Positions 26,301-38,760 of a stretch of DNA of 64,000 bases are shown piece after piece. The stretch covers positions 16,234,733 to 16,298,732 of the forward strand of contig NC_037257.1 of assembly GCF_000002425.4 (NCBI RefSeq). The letters are read 5' to 3'. Each line of letters begins with the position of its first letter. The first letter of the stretch is position 1. Source of the DNA: Physcomitrium patens. Its lineage: Eukaryota > Streptophyta > Bryopsida > Funariales > Funariaceae. Below the pieces are notes generated by a model that was not told the origin of the DNA, made no database searches, and saw only the letters and a list, made by a program, of their open reading frames with translations. The translations under genes were made by a program, and so were the position numbers.

Positions 26301-28422
26301 GTTGTTATCATAATGATCGTTCTTTGGATTGTGTATGGTATTGCAGTTTTAATCAACATTGTGTATTGTGGATGTGCAGGACTATTATATGATCGTGAGT
26401 GGATGATTCAGAGTTCCACAGGAGATGTTCTCACGCAGAAGAAGCTGAATTCATTGTGTTCAATTCAGACATTCATCGACCTTACTACAGGTATTATGCA
26501 TGTGAGGGCTCCAAGCATGCAACGTGAGTTGGCAATATCACTGCAATCAAAGCCCAAATGCACCACCTCCAATGGAGTAATGTTCTGTGGAAATAGGTTC
26601 TCATCTCATCTTGTGTCTTCTGCTTCACTAATCAACTTTGTTCCGTTCTGTGATCAAGTGAAATAGTTGAAATGGTATGAGCGATGTTTTGAGTGCTCTT
26701 TAGGAAAGTCTAACGTCAATTTAGACGACACTTTCATCTTTAGAAGTAGCACGTGTAATCGTGACATTTATTTGTTAACGAATCGATTTAAGATTCCCAG
26801 CTTGGATTTGAGCGTACTTTTCTAAATCGTTTTTCATAGTCACTTCCACCAGGGCTTTGTCATCGTTTTGTCTCAAACTGCCATAACTCTAGTAGGATTG
26901 GCTAATCTCATTCTGCATAGTTACTGTCTTGAATTTCCGGGTATAAAAGGTTTTACATAGGGTTTGACTAGTGATTTGGCTGGATGCCTATGCAGTGTGG
27001 AAGGCAACAGATATGGAGATGAGGTGGCGGCATGGTTTACGGAAGCTCTTGGAGTTAGTTGCACTCTAGTGAGGAAAGAGCCAAAAATACTTTCACTGAA
27101 ATCTCGAAGGGGCCGATCAGTTTCTCGACAAGGTGACAGTAGTACACGTGAGTTGAGCTTTGCCAACGAAGGTCAGTTTTTGCTCGTGTCGAAGGCTAGC
27201 GTTGATGAGCTTAATCGCCGAGTTGCTGCATCACTACATGCGGGTAAGCTAATAATTTTTTTTTTTCGTAATTACTAATCTTTGTATGATTGCTCTTTAA
27301 TTTCAATTGCATAACTTCATTAAAAAAACGAGAATGCTGTTCTGCCGAGCTTTCACTGAGCATGACGTGTCTGAACAGTTTTGAGATTAAGTTTTTTTTT
27401 GGTTACAATTTTTCTCAAAGAAAAATCTAATAATAAGCATTAGAGGTCTTTTGAAAAAGAATTTGATTCAGATGATTCTATTCATTTGAGGTTGGGTCAA
27501 TAGAGCGTGTTATTGAATTTCTCTGCAACGTTCAATAAATGCTCGACGTTCATTTGGAAAATGGTATTAAGTACTGATCCTTTTGTTTGTCTTCGACTTA
27601 AATTGCAGATGCTCATAGTCAGGATAATGTATCTCTCCAGCAGCCATCGCTTATTGAAGTTGATGCATTGCGCTTTAGGCCAAACATCGTGGTTTCAGGA
27701 TCTGCTGCTCACGACGAAGACCATTGGCAAAGTATAAGCATATGCAGCCAGAACTTTAGAGTATGTCCGAAAACTCTCCTCTAGACTCCAAGCACATATT
27801 TTCATGCATTGTTTCAAGTGTTATAGAAATCATAAGACCGATTGTTTCTCTGATGTGTCGCAATTGCCACGAATCTAATACGCTTGCTTCACTGCAGGTT
27901 GTGGGAGGCTGCAATCGGTGCCAAATGGTGAACATTGATCAATCTTCAGGGCTTCGTGAATCTAACCAGCCTTTGGCTACTTTGGCATCATACCGTCGTC
28001 ACAAAGTGAGTGTCTATAGTTTGTGCTTTCCTTCTACCTTCATTTCCAGCATGACATTTTGAATCTTACCATTTTCAAGTAACACTCTCACCAGTCTCTG
28101 TACTAAAAGACTCTTCATTTGGATTTGCCTTCTGTTTCATTTGAACGTATGTACACAATCATGAAGTATTGCACGAAATTTATTCGTTTATATTGTAGTT
28201 CTAAGCAGCTCGTTAGGGTAGATGATCATAATCTCCTTGGGATTGCGTTTACAGGGACAGATAACTTTTGGCATCCTTCTTCAGCAATATAAATTTGACG
28301 TGGAGGATTCGAACTCAAAGTTATGTGACAATCCAGAAATAGAGTATACGAAGTGGCTCAGAACAAGATACACAAGACTGATATCCGTAGGGTCTAGTGT
28401 CAATGTTAATAAGCTTATTTAA
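20394..28422 (+). CDS. ABA3: molybdenum cofactor sulfurase (ABA3/LOS5)
   Basis: Twenty-one coding exons join in phase into 953 aa: 20394-20694, 20904-21002, 21208-21266, 21626-21786, 22078-22229, 22347-22461, 22746-22848, 23079-23124, 23324-23362, 23547-23703, 24130-24238, 24550-24720, 24920-24997, 25169-25270, 25475-25577, 25997-26170, 26380-26596, 26996-27243, 27609-27760, 27898-28005 and 28255-28422. Residues about 70-590 are the NifS-like aminotransferase domain, with YVDHAGATLHA, GNPHSQSDSS, TSGATSALKLVGETFPW, the PLP lysine in SFYKIFGYPTG (K330) and the cysteine motif TGCFCNPGAC (about 506-514). Residues about 598-953 are the MOSC half, with VIYPIKSCGGF, YDREWM, NRYGDE and RFRPNIVVSG. 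The enzyme sulfurates Moco for aldehyde oxidase and xanthine dehydrogenase, and is needed for abscisic acid synthesis. Arabidopsis ABA3 is 819 aa; the extra length is mostly N-terminal (M at 20436 is an alternative start) plus loops. A small extra exon near 22594 cannot be excluded. Confidence 0.93.
23781..23806. repeat. (GT)n microsatellite in an ABA3 intron
   Basis: A (GT)13 run lies just after the exon that ends at 23703. It is preceded by a short (AT)n and followed by CT-rich sequence. Confidence 0.95.
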
Positions 28423-29552
28423 ATGTTCAAATTGCCATCATCCTGAAGAGGAGTTTTTTCTGCAAGTTAACTTATGTGAATCCTTTTACACATAATTACG
28501 GGGGATTTTTCTGCCTCCTCTCAAACAAAGCTCTCATGATGCAGTGCAAATTTGATGCCAGGTTTATTATACAATAATTATTGCTTTGATCAACATAATT
28601 TTTTGTTAACTACTAAAATTTCTGAGCTAGAATTTCCATATTGCAATTTTTTTTGTGAAACTAATAATATAAATCTTCTAGTTTTAATTTCTTAATTATA
28701 TAATAATAATTAAATTATTAAAATATAGCATCAGAACGACTAAAAATAATGTATAAAAAATTACAATTAAATTTGAATCTGGGTTAATATTTTCTTTATC
28801 AAACCTTGATTTCGTACATTTTTACATTTTAAAACATCCCTGTACCCCCTTTTTTTCTTACCTTTTCTTTTTATCATAAAATTGTGTGCTCTTTGGAGAA
28901 ACAGCGTGAGGTACAATCTCTGATGATTAAGTCTCCTGAAAGAGAAAGTAACAAAACTTAAAATATACATTTATGTATTGACATAGTCTTCATCTGATTC
29001 AAACGTCAATTTTAATTCGATGCTTGTCACACAATTTCCTTTTTATATTCTTCCAAAAAAAAGTGCTCAATATTCACATCCCTCCAAAGGCATAAAACGT
29101 CTTCATCAACACCCATAAACTGCTGGTTGCATTTTTGCAAAATGTATGTGAGGTGTGTGATCAGTTGCAACAATCATATTCCTTCAAGTTGATTGAAACA
29201 TTCTTACGAAGGTGTGCAATTTAAATAAATCTAGATATTAAGGCGTGAAGAAATTATGGAAGCAGTTCAAGAATCAGGGAAAATATACACATTCGTGTTA
29301 TCAATACCGACTAAGCGGAGGTCTGCCTGGTAACACTCACGAGCGTCGACTGATTTGTCAAAGAATGATGCAGTGTTTTTGCAGGAGATTCCGCAGCGAG
29401 AGTACCCGAAAGATGTGGCAACATCTCCATGCTCTGAGTGATTCACCAGTCAAAATAATACAACCCATGCAGGGTGAGGAATCATGTACAACTAGCTACG
29501 ACATGGAGTCACTAGTTCCAGCCATGTTGCTGCTGTGATCCTGCACGACCGA
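28423..29552. other. convergent intergenic region (ABA3 / ABC transporter 3' ends)
   Basis: Both neighbours end here. Bases 28560-29080 are AT-rich. Bases 29230-29552 are GC-richer and are probably the transporter's 3' UTR. Small overlapping frames have no recognisable content. Confidence 0.5.
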
Positions 29553-32500
29553 TCATCGCTGCTGGAAGTTCAAATACTTGATGGCGAGAGCGAACACAAG
29601 TGCGAAGAGGACGGTGAAGACCACAGGCATTGCAAGCACCAGGCCTTGCATGTCACGTTCGAAGCCGAATTTCATCTTCAGAAACTGTCGCATGGGGATA
29701 TAGTTCTCAGGAACGTCGATAACCCCGATGGGTAGAACAGGTGAGGTGACATCGCTAAACTGAGTGAGAATCTCCCCGTATAGAGTCCAGGCTGTGGGAC
29801 AGATCCAATAGTACCACGACCACCACTTGGGAATATCCTGCAACCATTCACTCGCAGCCGTTTTCAGTTTAAGCTTGTGGTGTTTTCTCGAGAGGACCCT
29901 AAAGGCCAAGCATCGATGAGCTGAAACCTTGAGGGATGGGAGAAGTGGCTTACCGGCTTGAAGACCACGAATCCGGAGAAGAGGTTGAAGATGGAATAGA
30001 ACCCAGAAGCCATGATAGCGGCAACTTGGTGGTTAGGGGTGAGAGAAACAGCCATCATCCCGTAGTAAGTGAAGTAAAGGAGGGTGAAGAACATAACGTA
30101 GGTGTACCAGAAGAACTTCATGAAGCCCCACTTGAAGCCGATCATGGAGAAGGTTATCAAGGCATACATTATAGTTTGAACGAAGCAGTAGGGTGTCTCA
30201 ATCAGCACCTGCACGATGGACATCACAAGAGCAATCTAACGATTCAGCTTAAAACATTTGCAAGCTGCGTGACATTATTAAGCTGTTGTGTAAAACTCTC
30301 TAAAAGTGGTTCCACTGTGATGAATAGTTTGCACATCAGTGCGAACTCAAGTGTTGTCTGGATGGGTCACCTGGGCTATGGCGTATGGAAATGCAGAGTA
30401 CATCCCTGCAGCTCTTTCTCGGTAAAAAATGGTCCGCTCGATTGCCACAACGGGTTGAACCCCGGAGGCATTGTTAACTCCGATGAACAAAGCAGCACCA
30501 TAAATCGACCCCATGAGACTCAAAAGACTCACCGCATCCGATGTTTCCTTGCCCATGTTCCAGAAAATAGTGCCGAAAAGAATTGCCGAAGTGATGGCGA
30601 ACACGAAACGAGCCATATTGTAGGACTCGCTTCGCCAGTAAGTCACCCATTGCTTCCAGAAGCATGCTCGCACTTGTACGACGAAAGGTTGAGAGTATTG
30701 AGTTGGGTAGTACAAGTCTTCCGTGCCCGGTTCTGGTGTGCTGAGCTGCTGCACCAAAGCTTTGTTTCTCTGGCATAGAGAGGATTCTGCGTAAATTTCA
30801 GCGAAGTCGATGCCAAGTTGAGTCTCCACAGAAACACTGCTGGCTTCAAGCATCCAGGTGGCGGGGTTGACTCCTTCCTTGATCTTCTGAACGCCAGGAA
30901 TGGCCTCAAAATAATCCACTAGCTCGCGGGAATGGCGACCAAGAGGTCCCATGTAGATTGTTCGCCCACCGCGCTTTAGCAGAAGCATCTCATCGAAAGC
31001 TTCGAAGATGTCGATACTGGGTTGATGTATGGTGCACACGGCAGTGCGGCCGGTGTCAACAATATTGCGTACAGTGCGCATCACAATGGCAGCAGCGCGG
31101 GCGTCAAGTCCACTTGTGGGTTCATCCATGAAGATGATAGAAGGGTTCGCTACTAACTCCACGGCGATAGTGAGACGCTTCCGTTGCTCCGTTGACAGGC
31201 CAGTAACACCCGGCAGTCCCACCAAAGCACTTTCCAAGGAATTCAGCTCCACGAGATCGATAACTTCGTCTACAAATTGCTCACGCATCTCGTTGTTGAT
31301 GTCCGCTGGCAGCCGCAACCAAGCGGAGAACACAAGCGACTCCCGCACAGTCATTTGTGGCGAATGAATGTCATTTTGCTCGCAGTACCCTGCAATTCGA
31401 GCAAATGTTTTTTGTTTCTTCAGGTACCCAGAGATTCTAATGTCACCCTTGATGTAGCCGCCTGTTTTCCTTCCCGCCAGCACATCCATGAGAGTAGTCT
31501 TCCCTGCGCCGCTCACTCCCACGAGCGCTGTCAAAACTCCTGGTCTGAAAGCCCCTGTAATTCCATGCAAGAGCTGTAGTCTAGTCTCGGTTGTCTGACT
31601 CATCATCTCCGCAGGCATGTCGACATAATACCTAATGGAGTCAAAGGAAATCGACAGCGGCCGGAACGGTAATATCATCCCCTTTTTCACGCTCTGGGGG
31701 CGTGCGTTCAATCCATCACCCTCTTTTACAAAGGCATTCAGTTCTGAAGTCTCTGTTTCGATTTTTGACCCATTCGTGTCGTTAGATGCATAGGGGTTTT
31801 CTGTTAGCAATACCAGCCCAATAAGGTTTTAGTTGTATCACTTGATTGCCTGTCAATAGTCTACGACGATTAAAAGGATAATCACAGCATTTTTGTAGTT
31901 TTTGGGGTTGGCCTTACGTTTCACTTTGGAAGCCACAGTTGGATCTTTGGTTCTGCTCCGGGACTTGCTACTGTTTCGTCCCGAGAGCAATGGTTTCGTA
32001 CCCAGAAGATTTGCTTGTTTCTCTGCCAAGGCCTCTTCTGAAATGGTTGCTTGCGACTGCTCGAGCGCTGGAATTGAACCCAACACAAAAATGTAGTCAT
32101 TCAAGTATTCAAAGATACTCTGCTGAACTCACTTTTTCACAGAAAATGACGCCAATAAGTTATTGTGGCTACAAGACTGGACAGTGTGGACTTACGGCTC
32201 AAGTAGGAGAGGGTGATGGAGTACACGATGTTGAAGAGGAATGTGGAGACCACCAAGGCACCCACTCCAACCCAATAGTAGTAATTGTGTGCTATCATCC
32301 CCCTTTTCTCGAGAATTGCCCTCCCTAGCGTGTGCATTGTGCCGTCAACAGGCTTGCTCCAGCGCGGTGCGAGAAATTCGTTGACGCTCAGGGAGCTTTG
32401 TGCGTAATTTAGCGGGGAGATCCAGTAGCCCCAGATCCACCAGGGATGAATTTCTGAGCGGGGTAGGATGAACCCCCCCAACATGAAGATGATGAGCAAG

Positions 32501-34869
32501 AGGAATGTGCCTCCTGTGGCGGCCAGCACCATAGTGCGAAATATTCCGGCAATCATGCGAAACATTGCGCCCGCCATTTGGTGCACAAGAAACAATGTCA
32601 AGTAGTACTTGAAAAACCTGACAACTCCGGGAGCGTAGCCAATTTCATAATAGGTTAGGATGGAGTAGATTCCTGCTTCCACAATGGATGACGGCAAACT
32701 CAGCACCAAGGTGGGCAAGGCATATGCCCATGCAGGGAAGAACATTAGGTCCCGTTGCTTATAGAACACCGGGAGACGGTCAAGCGTGAGTGAGAGCTCA
32801 GCGTAGCCATTGAACATGATGATCACGTTGCCGAAGAAGATGGCGCCCATGTAGTGGAGCCCGTCTTCCTCCGAGTTCTGACTCAAAGTCGACCTGAAGA
32901 ACACGGACATCGATATCAACCCCACAATTCCGATTTGGATTGTCTTGAAAACGTATACGAATGAGTTGCGCTTCATTAGCAGCCATTCCTTGGCGAAGTT
33001 CGACTTGAAGAGCTCATAGCGGCCCACGGAGTATTTGTCCAACTTGAGGGCAGCTTTGTGGCTTTGTTGCTTGTCGAAGGGGACAGCGAGCTCCTGTACC
33101 AACTTCTGCCCAACGTGGAATGACTTGAAATGATCGGAGAATTGTTTCACTGAAACAAATGTATAGGGGCGACTCTTGTCGTGCCAATATTGCTCCTGAT
33201 CCTTGATGGATGTCACTTCTTGCAAGAAATCAGCAATGCCCTTCCGCTCTGGACACTGAAACCCGCACCCCTCGAAAAATTCTAGAACATGTTCGCAAGG
33301 CCCATGGTAGACAACTAGCCCCTCGGATAATAACACAACGTCATCGAAGAGCTCGAAAGTTTCCGGAGCAGGTTGCAAGAGCGACATGAAAATGGTGGAC
33401 TCCATCACATGACATAATTGGCGTATGCATTTCACGATTTGGTATGTTGTGGAGCTATCAAGCCCTGTGGAAATTTCGTCCATAAACAGTGCGTCTGTTG
33501 GTCCCACAAGCATTTCGCCTGTTGTCACACGTTTCCTCTGACCACCAGAAATCCCCCGGTGCATGCTGTCTCCGACCATCGTGTTCGCGCAGACGTCTAG
33601 CCCCAAAATCTTCATAATGTAGTCGGTGAGGAGGTTGTGTTCCTGGCCTTCGACGGCAATTGCCTTCATGTAGACATCCACGTCATGTTCTGGATAAATG
33701 CCAGCCTCCTTCTCTCGTCTGGCCAATTCCACAAGCATATCTGCACACAATCATGTCGCAGGTCATCATGACGACAGGTTCTTTGAAGTGACCATGTGCT
33801 CGTGGAGCCTCGATCCATCAATGCTGATGCTTGGCAATGGATTTGAACCCCAATGTATAGATGTTTAGTGTATACCGTGGCGAGTTCCGGCGCCCTGGCA
33901 ACGAGCCGAAAAGTCGAGGGTCTCTCGCACCGTCATTTCGCCCACGTGCAGGTCATTCTGGCTGATATACACAGCAGTTTTCTGAGGCACAAATTCGTCA
34001 AGAGTATGGCCGTTGTAAGCGATCTTTCCCATTGCTTTCAGATCCGAGTTAAGCTTTCCGGCTAGAGCAAGAAGCAAGGTTGTCTTCCCTGATCCTGGAG
34101 GACCGAGGAGCAATGTCATCCTCGCTGGTTTAATGATACCACTGATGCCGTGGAGAATGTTGAGAGTCGTCTTTCTGGTTTTCGTAAGCCCTGTAGCGTC
34201 AAGCGCAGCCTGGAATCCTCAAGAAGGAATAAGACATTGATATGAGCTCCACCATCATAATTACATGTGATCGTTCTGCAAGAAACTGTGCGGTGCTCAC
34301 GGCAACCAAGAAGACAGAAAACAAAATTGCTGCAAAAGTTGACAAACGGCGGCGGATCAGGAACAAACCTCAAGAAAGTTGAGCGTGGAATTTCTTAGGA
34401 TCGGTAAAGTGCGCCCCCCGAAGAAACACGTTGCACATACCGTCAAATTTTCATACCTAACCTCAATGGTGGGAAGCTTGATGGCAACTCTATCAATGCG
34501 GGCGCGTAATTTCTTGAGGAACCTGTCGTTGTCCTCCTCCGTGACCTTGAGAAGTCTGTCAATTATCTGCTGCCGCTCAACAAAGCCCATGCGCCGCACA
34601 TCGACCTCTTCGTGGATAATTCTACCACTCACCTGCTTCTGCAGAATGGTGGTATGGAGCCGGTCTAGGGTTGGCAACTTCTCAAGAGCTGCCCACCTGA
34701 GGGCTTCTTCATCGTCGCTCTCTGTACGTCTTGAAAGTGCAGAGCTCCGCCCGAATATATTGTCAGGACCAATGCCCCAGCTCGTAGAGAACCCTCTGCG
34801 GAAGGACCTCTCTGAACTCCTGCTGCTCCAGAAATCTTGAACACCATCCAACGAGGCTGGGGCCGCCAT
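29553..34869 (-). CDS. full-size PDR-type ABCG transporter
   Basis: Seven exons, listed in transcription order as 34869-34369, 34209-33876, 33740-32196, 32067-31918, 31800-30371, 30208-29954 and 29837-29553, join in phase into 1499 aa. The order is NBD1-TMD1-NBD2-TMD2, the reverse topology of ABCG proteins. The plant PDR N-terminal signature [20 protein letters not shown] is present. NBD1 has Walker [10 protein letters not shown] (203-211), signature GISGGQRKR and [13 protein letters not shown]2 has GVSGAGKTT (938-946), the signature variant GLSTEQRKR and [10 protein letters not shown]. Both membrane domains contain the PDR stretches around [17 protein letters not shown] and [17 protein letters not shown]. 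Such pumps sit in the plasma membrane and export terpenoids, hormones or xenobiotics, or take up abscisic acid; the substrate is unknown here. The length is normal for the family and nothing appears broken. Confidence 0.95.
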
Positions 34870-36850
34870 GATGAAGCTCGTTTCCTCTCGGATCAGATCA
34901 TCTAGCTGCTCGTCATAGCTCTGAGATCAATTATATCTGCCTGTTCACTCTGCGATGCAGAAGTTCTTCATGTCAGGAGATACAAAGACAACTTAAACGG
35001 GAAAGTTTCAACCTCGGAACTCAAATTTCCATGCTAGACAACCACCAAGCGTGCCCGATTGTGCCGGATGGGGAAGATAAGATGGAAGAAATAATGAAGA
35101 CATCAAAGCACGGTTCTAGTGAAACCATGCACGGGTCTTAGAATCTTGTAGTGCGGAGGGATTTTGGTGCTGCAAGAGAAAAAGGGAGATTGATACAATC
35201 GATACAGATGGTCTGAGAAGCTTCAAGGGGAAAGGCACATTTGAGTCCACGGGCCCTGATTGTCGAGATTTCACCATGGGGACCCAATTGCATGGGGGCT
35301 ACACTCGACAGAAGCGTGATCCAGACTGGTGGACCTGGATAGTCTTTCCTGTGTTATTCCATTCTCTGGATCCCAGCAGCGGTTGCGAGCATGTCGCAAA
35401 AGCTGATCGCACCCACCCCTACTGTCGTCAACCACGGCGGATACTGTGGTTGACCGGTGCCCACACGCGGACCCACACGCGGGGTCGGTGGTTTCAGTCC
35501 CCCCCCCAAATCCATGGACAACGCTGGGGTTGAGGAGTTGACGTGTCCATTTCGGACAGCCGGCCCTTTCGCCCTGGTCAATGCGCTGACTCACACGGGC
35601 TGCCCGCGAAATGTCATGTAAACTCCATGTTAAAGGTTGAGCCACGTTTATTCTTTTTGGTCTTTGACCAAGTAATAAACATTCTTAGAAAAAGTATAAT
35701 TTAGTTTTTTAGAATATATATATATATATATAGGAAAGCAACATAGCAACAAATGAAAATTCTTTATGCTATATATACCAAATTAAAACATCACTAAAAA
35801 CTTAAGCTTAAAGTTTCTATAGATATTTTACAAATTATTTAATAATAAATATAAATTTTATTTTAGTTTATTATTTTTATATATTTTAATATCTCTATTT
35901 GGATAATTTTTAATATTAAGATGTATTGTCTATGCATATGTTGTAAACCTTTAACATGGAGTTTACATGACATTTAACATATAAACTTTTCTTTATATTC
36001 AAAAATAAGTTGTATAATATTTTATTAACAATACTTGGTGTATTGTTTATAAAAATGAGGATAGTTTAATTATAAAAGAGACATAATATTAAATTTCTTA
36101 AATATAGAGCACTAAAACAAATTTTTGTATATAGTCACAAAAATTTAATTAAAATAATTAGAAGTAAGAGATTAGAATTGTACTTAATCAATCTACAAAT
36201 TATATTTAAGTCGTCAAATTAATTAATTTATTTATTTATATGTAATAAAAGATTTAAATTATGGTCTAAATTAATTATTTATTATTTTAAAAATATTTAC
36301 TTACAATTTTTAAAATTTAATGTAAGTAAATTATTTTCTACAATAATAATTTAATAACCAATTTATGTCTATTATCATCAATGACACACTAAATTATGCA
36401 CTAAATTATTACAAACATTTTAAAATATGTAAATGATTGGATTCTATATTATTTTTTAAGAAAATATATCAATACTTAAAAAGATATATTTTGATATTGT
36501 ATATACTAACTAGTCATAAAGAGGATTAAAAAAATTAAAAAGAAAGTACAAAAGATTTTAGCTACTACAAAACAATGAAAATATCCCATTTAATTAAAGA
36601 TCCATTTCATTGATCCAAAATAATCTTAAACCACCAAAAGATAACAATTACACCAAAGTATTCAAAATAGCATAAAAGAGGTTGATGGTTCAAATCACCC
36701 CCCCCCCCAAAAAAAAAACAAAAACAAAAACAAAAACTATGTATATATACTTATATTTATATATTTACCTTCACAAAAGGTCATATAATTATTCTCTACT
36801 ACAAAATTTGTTCACATGTCAATCTAACCTTTGCTTCCAGGTCATTAGAG
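34870..36850. other. upstream region of the ABC transporter, then AT-rich DNA
   Basis: Bases 34870-35640 are GC-rich and probably hold the promoter and 5' UTR of the minus-strand transporter. Composition switches abruptly to AT-rich at about 35645. The switch coincides with one arm of a perfect inverted repeat (listed separately). Bases 35650-36850 contain an (AT)n run near 35711-35732 and a C-run/A-run near 36700, but no gene. Confidence 0.45.
35609..35975. repeat. perfect 30-bp inverted repeat framing 367 bp
   Basis: Bases 35609-35638 and 35946-35975 are exact reverse complements over all 30 positions. The arms start AAATGTCATG and end CATGACATTT. The match stops sharply on both sides. The interior is about 307 bp of very AT-rich DNA with no open frame, while the DNA left of the first arm is GC-rich. 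It fits a MITE-like or fold-back element, or a recent local rearrangement. Confidence 0.8.
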
Positions 36851-38760
36851 AACATCGTTCAGACAACGGTTGATCGAGTGCACCGGTCAACGACGCACCC
36901 TGAAGGAACTTTCCGTGTCGGCACCCTCAAGGAACAAACGGCGTGCCTCACAAAAGCAGGCTGAGGTAACGGCAGAATGGATCCATCCAGTCGGGGCTTC
37001 ATGTCAATCTTCAGCGATGGCACTGCAACGGAAAAGAGGGCAACGAGCACCAGAAGAGTGAGCGAGAGAGAGAGAGAGAGCACAGTCAAAGCAAGCAGGC
37101 ACCCATTTGGTGGGAGCGAGTCAAGGCGATGGCGACATTCCCACCACACACTTGCTCTCGCGCAAGCATCTCTATCTCCTCACAATCACAAGCAAGCAAG
37201 CAAGCAGTGAGCATGGCAGATGCGGCGCCCATCTCACTCTCACGCTCTCCACCACCATTCACCAGATTCTCAGGCACGGTTTTGGCACTCAGATGGGTCC
37301 TGTCCCCTAGCCGGAACCATGACCAATCCTGGGTCGAAGTTCACAGTTCAACTGTGTTTTCGTTTTTTCTTCATCGAAAGTCGGAATCACTTCACATCAA
37401 ACAGTTTTTTTGGTGCGCGAATTCTTACTTGCGATGCGATGGATGATACTTTGCCCAGGCCTGGCTTGAGGCTTTGTCCAGTATGGCATGCCAACTTTCG
37501 CAGGTCGATGGGCTCACAAGCCTGGCGCTTCTGCAGAAGTGCAGGTCGAGTTTCGTCGGAGTGAGAATCCTGTCCATTCGCTGGGTCCGCTTCAGCCACG
37601 TCGATTTCGCCGCCCTCCTTTTGCAGAGTCCAGCCTTTGTCTTCTCCATAGCCTCGACTTTCTGCTACTTTCTGCAGACAACGGTAGACCATAGCGACTA
37701 AGTCTGCGTGATGCTCAATCGTTTATGCGAGTGTCGAAAGTAGTAAAAGCTGCGTTTCGAATTTCGCTGAATGAGATTTGCTGGTGCAGACCCACCTTAC
37801 CCAGAGCCATCCCCACAATCAACTCTCTCGTAGTGTAGCCGCCTTTTCCTTCTCGTCAACTTAACTTCACGCATACATGAGATGATACCTCCACCTTGAC
37901 CCTCAGAAGTCGTAATGGAGAGATCGCAACTAGCGATGGGGGTCCACGACAACAGACCCAGGGCAAGAACTGGGGGGAGAGGTCAGAATCACTGGAATCG
38001 TGAGGTATAGATCGGGACACACGTCTGCGGCATTGTGGAACAAAAGCGGTGCGTGATCGTCGAATCTTAAAGAAGCAGGGTCACGGGTCGGTATCTCATA
38101 ATTCTGAAAGCGAGCGTGCACCGCTCACTATTGGTTGTTGACTGCGAACACTGAATTCCTTTGTGACAAAGCCGTGCCATTCCTCGTGGAATAGAGGCTC
38201 AAGCTTTCTCGGTATGATTTTTGATAGGCTTTTCAATTAGGTACTGATTGGGGAGGTGTTTAGAAATATGGACTCCAGGCTCCGCACGGAGCCACTAAAG
38301 TTCTGGCCACCGAAGCAAGCCTGTGGCCACAACGCCAATCTGGCAAAAGAAATGGTATGGAATTCATGGATTGATGTCTTTCTGTACTGCTCACAGTACA
38401 CACTCCTTGCACTGTGGGTTCATCCTCACAATCACGACATTTCATTGCACAATGCATTCAATTGCATGGCACCAGAATACCCCACCTTTTTTATTTTTTT
38501 ATTTTTTGTATTTTTTAGACTATTGTCTCTTTTCCTTCTTTTCTTTTTCTTTTTGCTGTGGCGCATTTCTTGTGGAATAAGGCGATCTTGCATTCAAGAC
38601 CTTGAAGCAATTCTGCCGACAGATGGACATGCTGCTTGTATCGATTGTTATTGTGTTTCTAATGTATCGATTCATTATGCACTGTTATTGTGTTGTGCGA
38701 TTGTTGTAGTAATTCTCTAGGTTTGTGACTGCATTCTTTTGTTTCTTTTGTTCATGTTGT
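36851..38760. other. GC-richer island without a recognisable gene
   Basis: Composition resembles that of the gene regions. A (GA)n run lies near 37063-37080 and a short tandem AAGCAAGC run near 37190-37206. Short frames occur on both strands, for example a plus-strand one starting MADAAPISLS at 37213, but none has a domain or convincing splice extension. A T-rich tract spans 38487-38562. Part of the island (37890-38130) resembles 41920-42150. It may be a non-coding transcript or a decayed gene. Confidence 0.35.

Noticed and set aside
29936-30778. 280-codon plus-strand open frame
   Set aside because: It is the complementary strand of the ABC transporter's last exons and has no domain of its own.
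34369-34441. alternative earlier donor (GTATGTGC) at the end of ABC transporter exon 1
   Set aside because: The reading frame beyond it still encodes conserved PDR sequence ([14 protein letters not shown]), so the later donor GTTTGTT at 34368 was used.
35271-35645. 124-codon minus-strand frame upstream of the ABC transporter
   Set aside because: It has no domain or splice link and ends at the inverted-repeat arm. More likely promoter or 5' UTR sequence.
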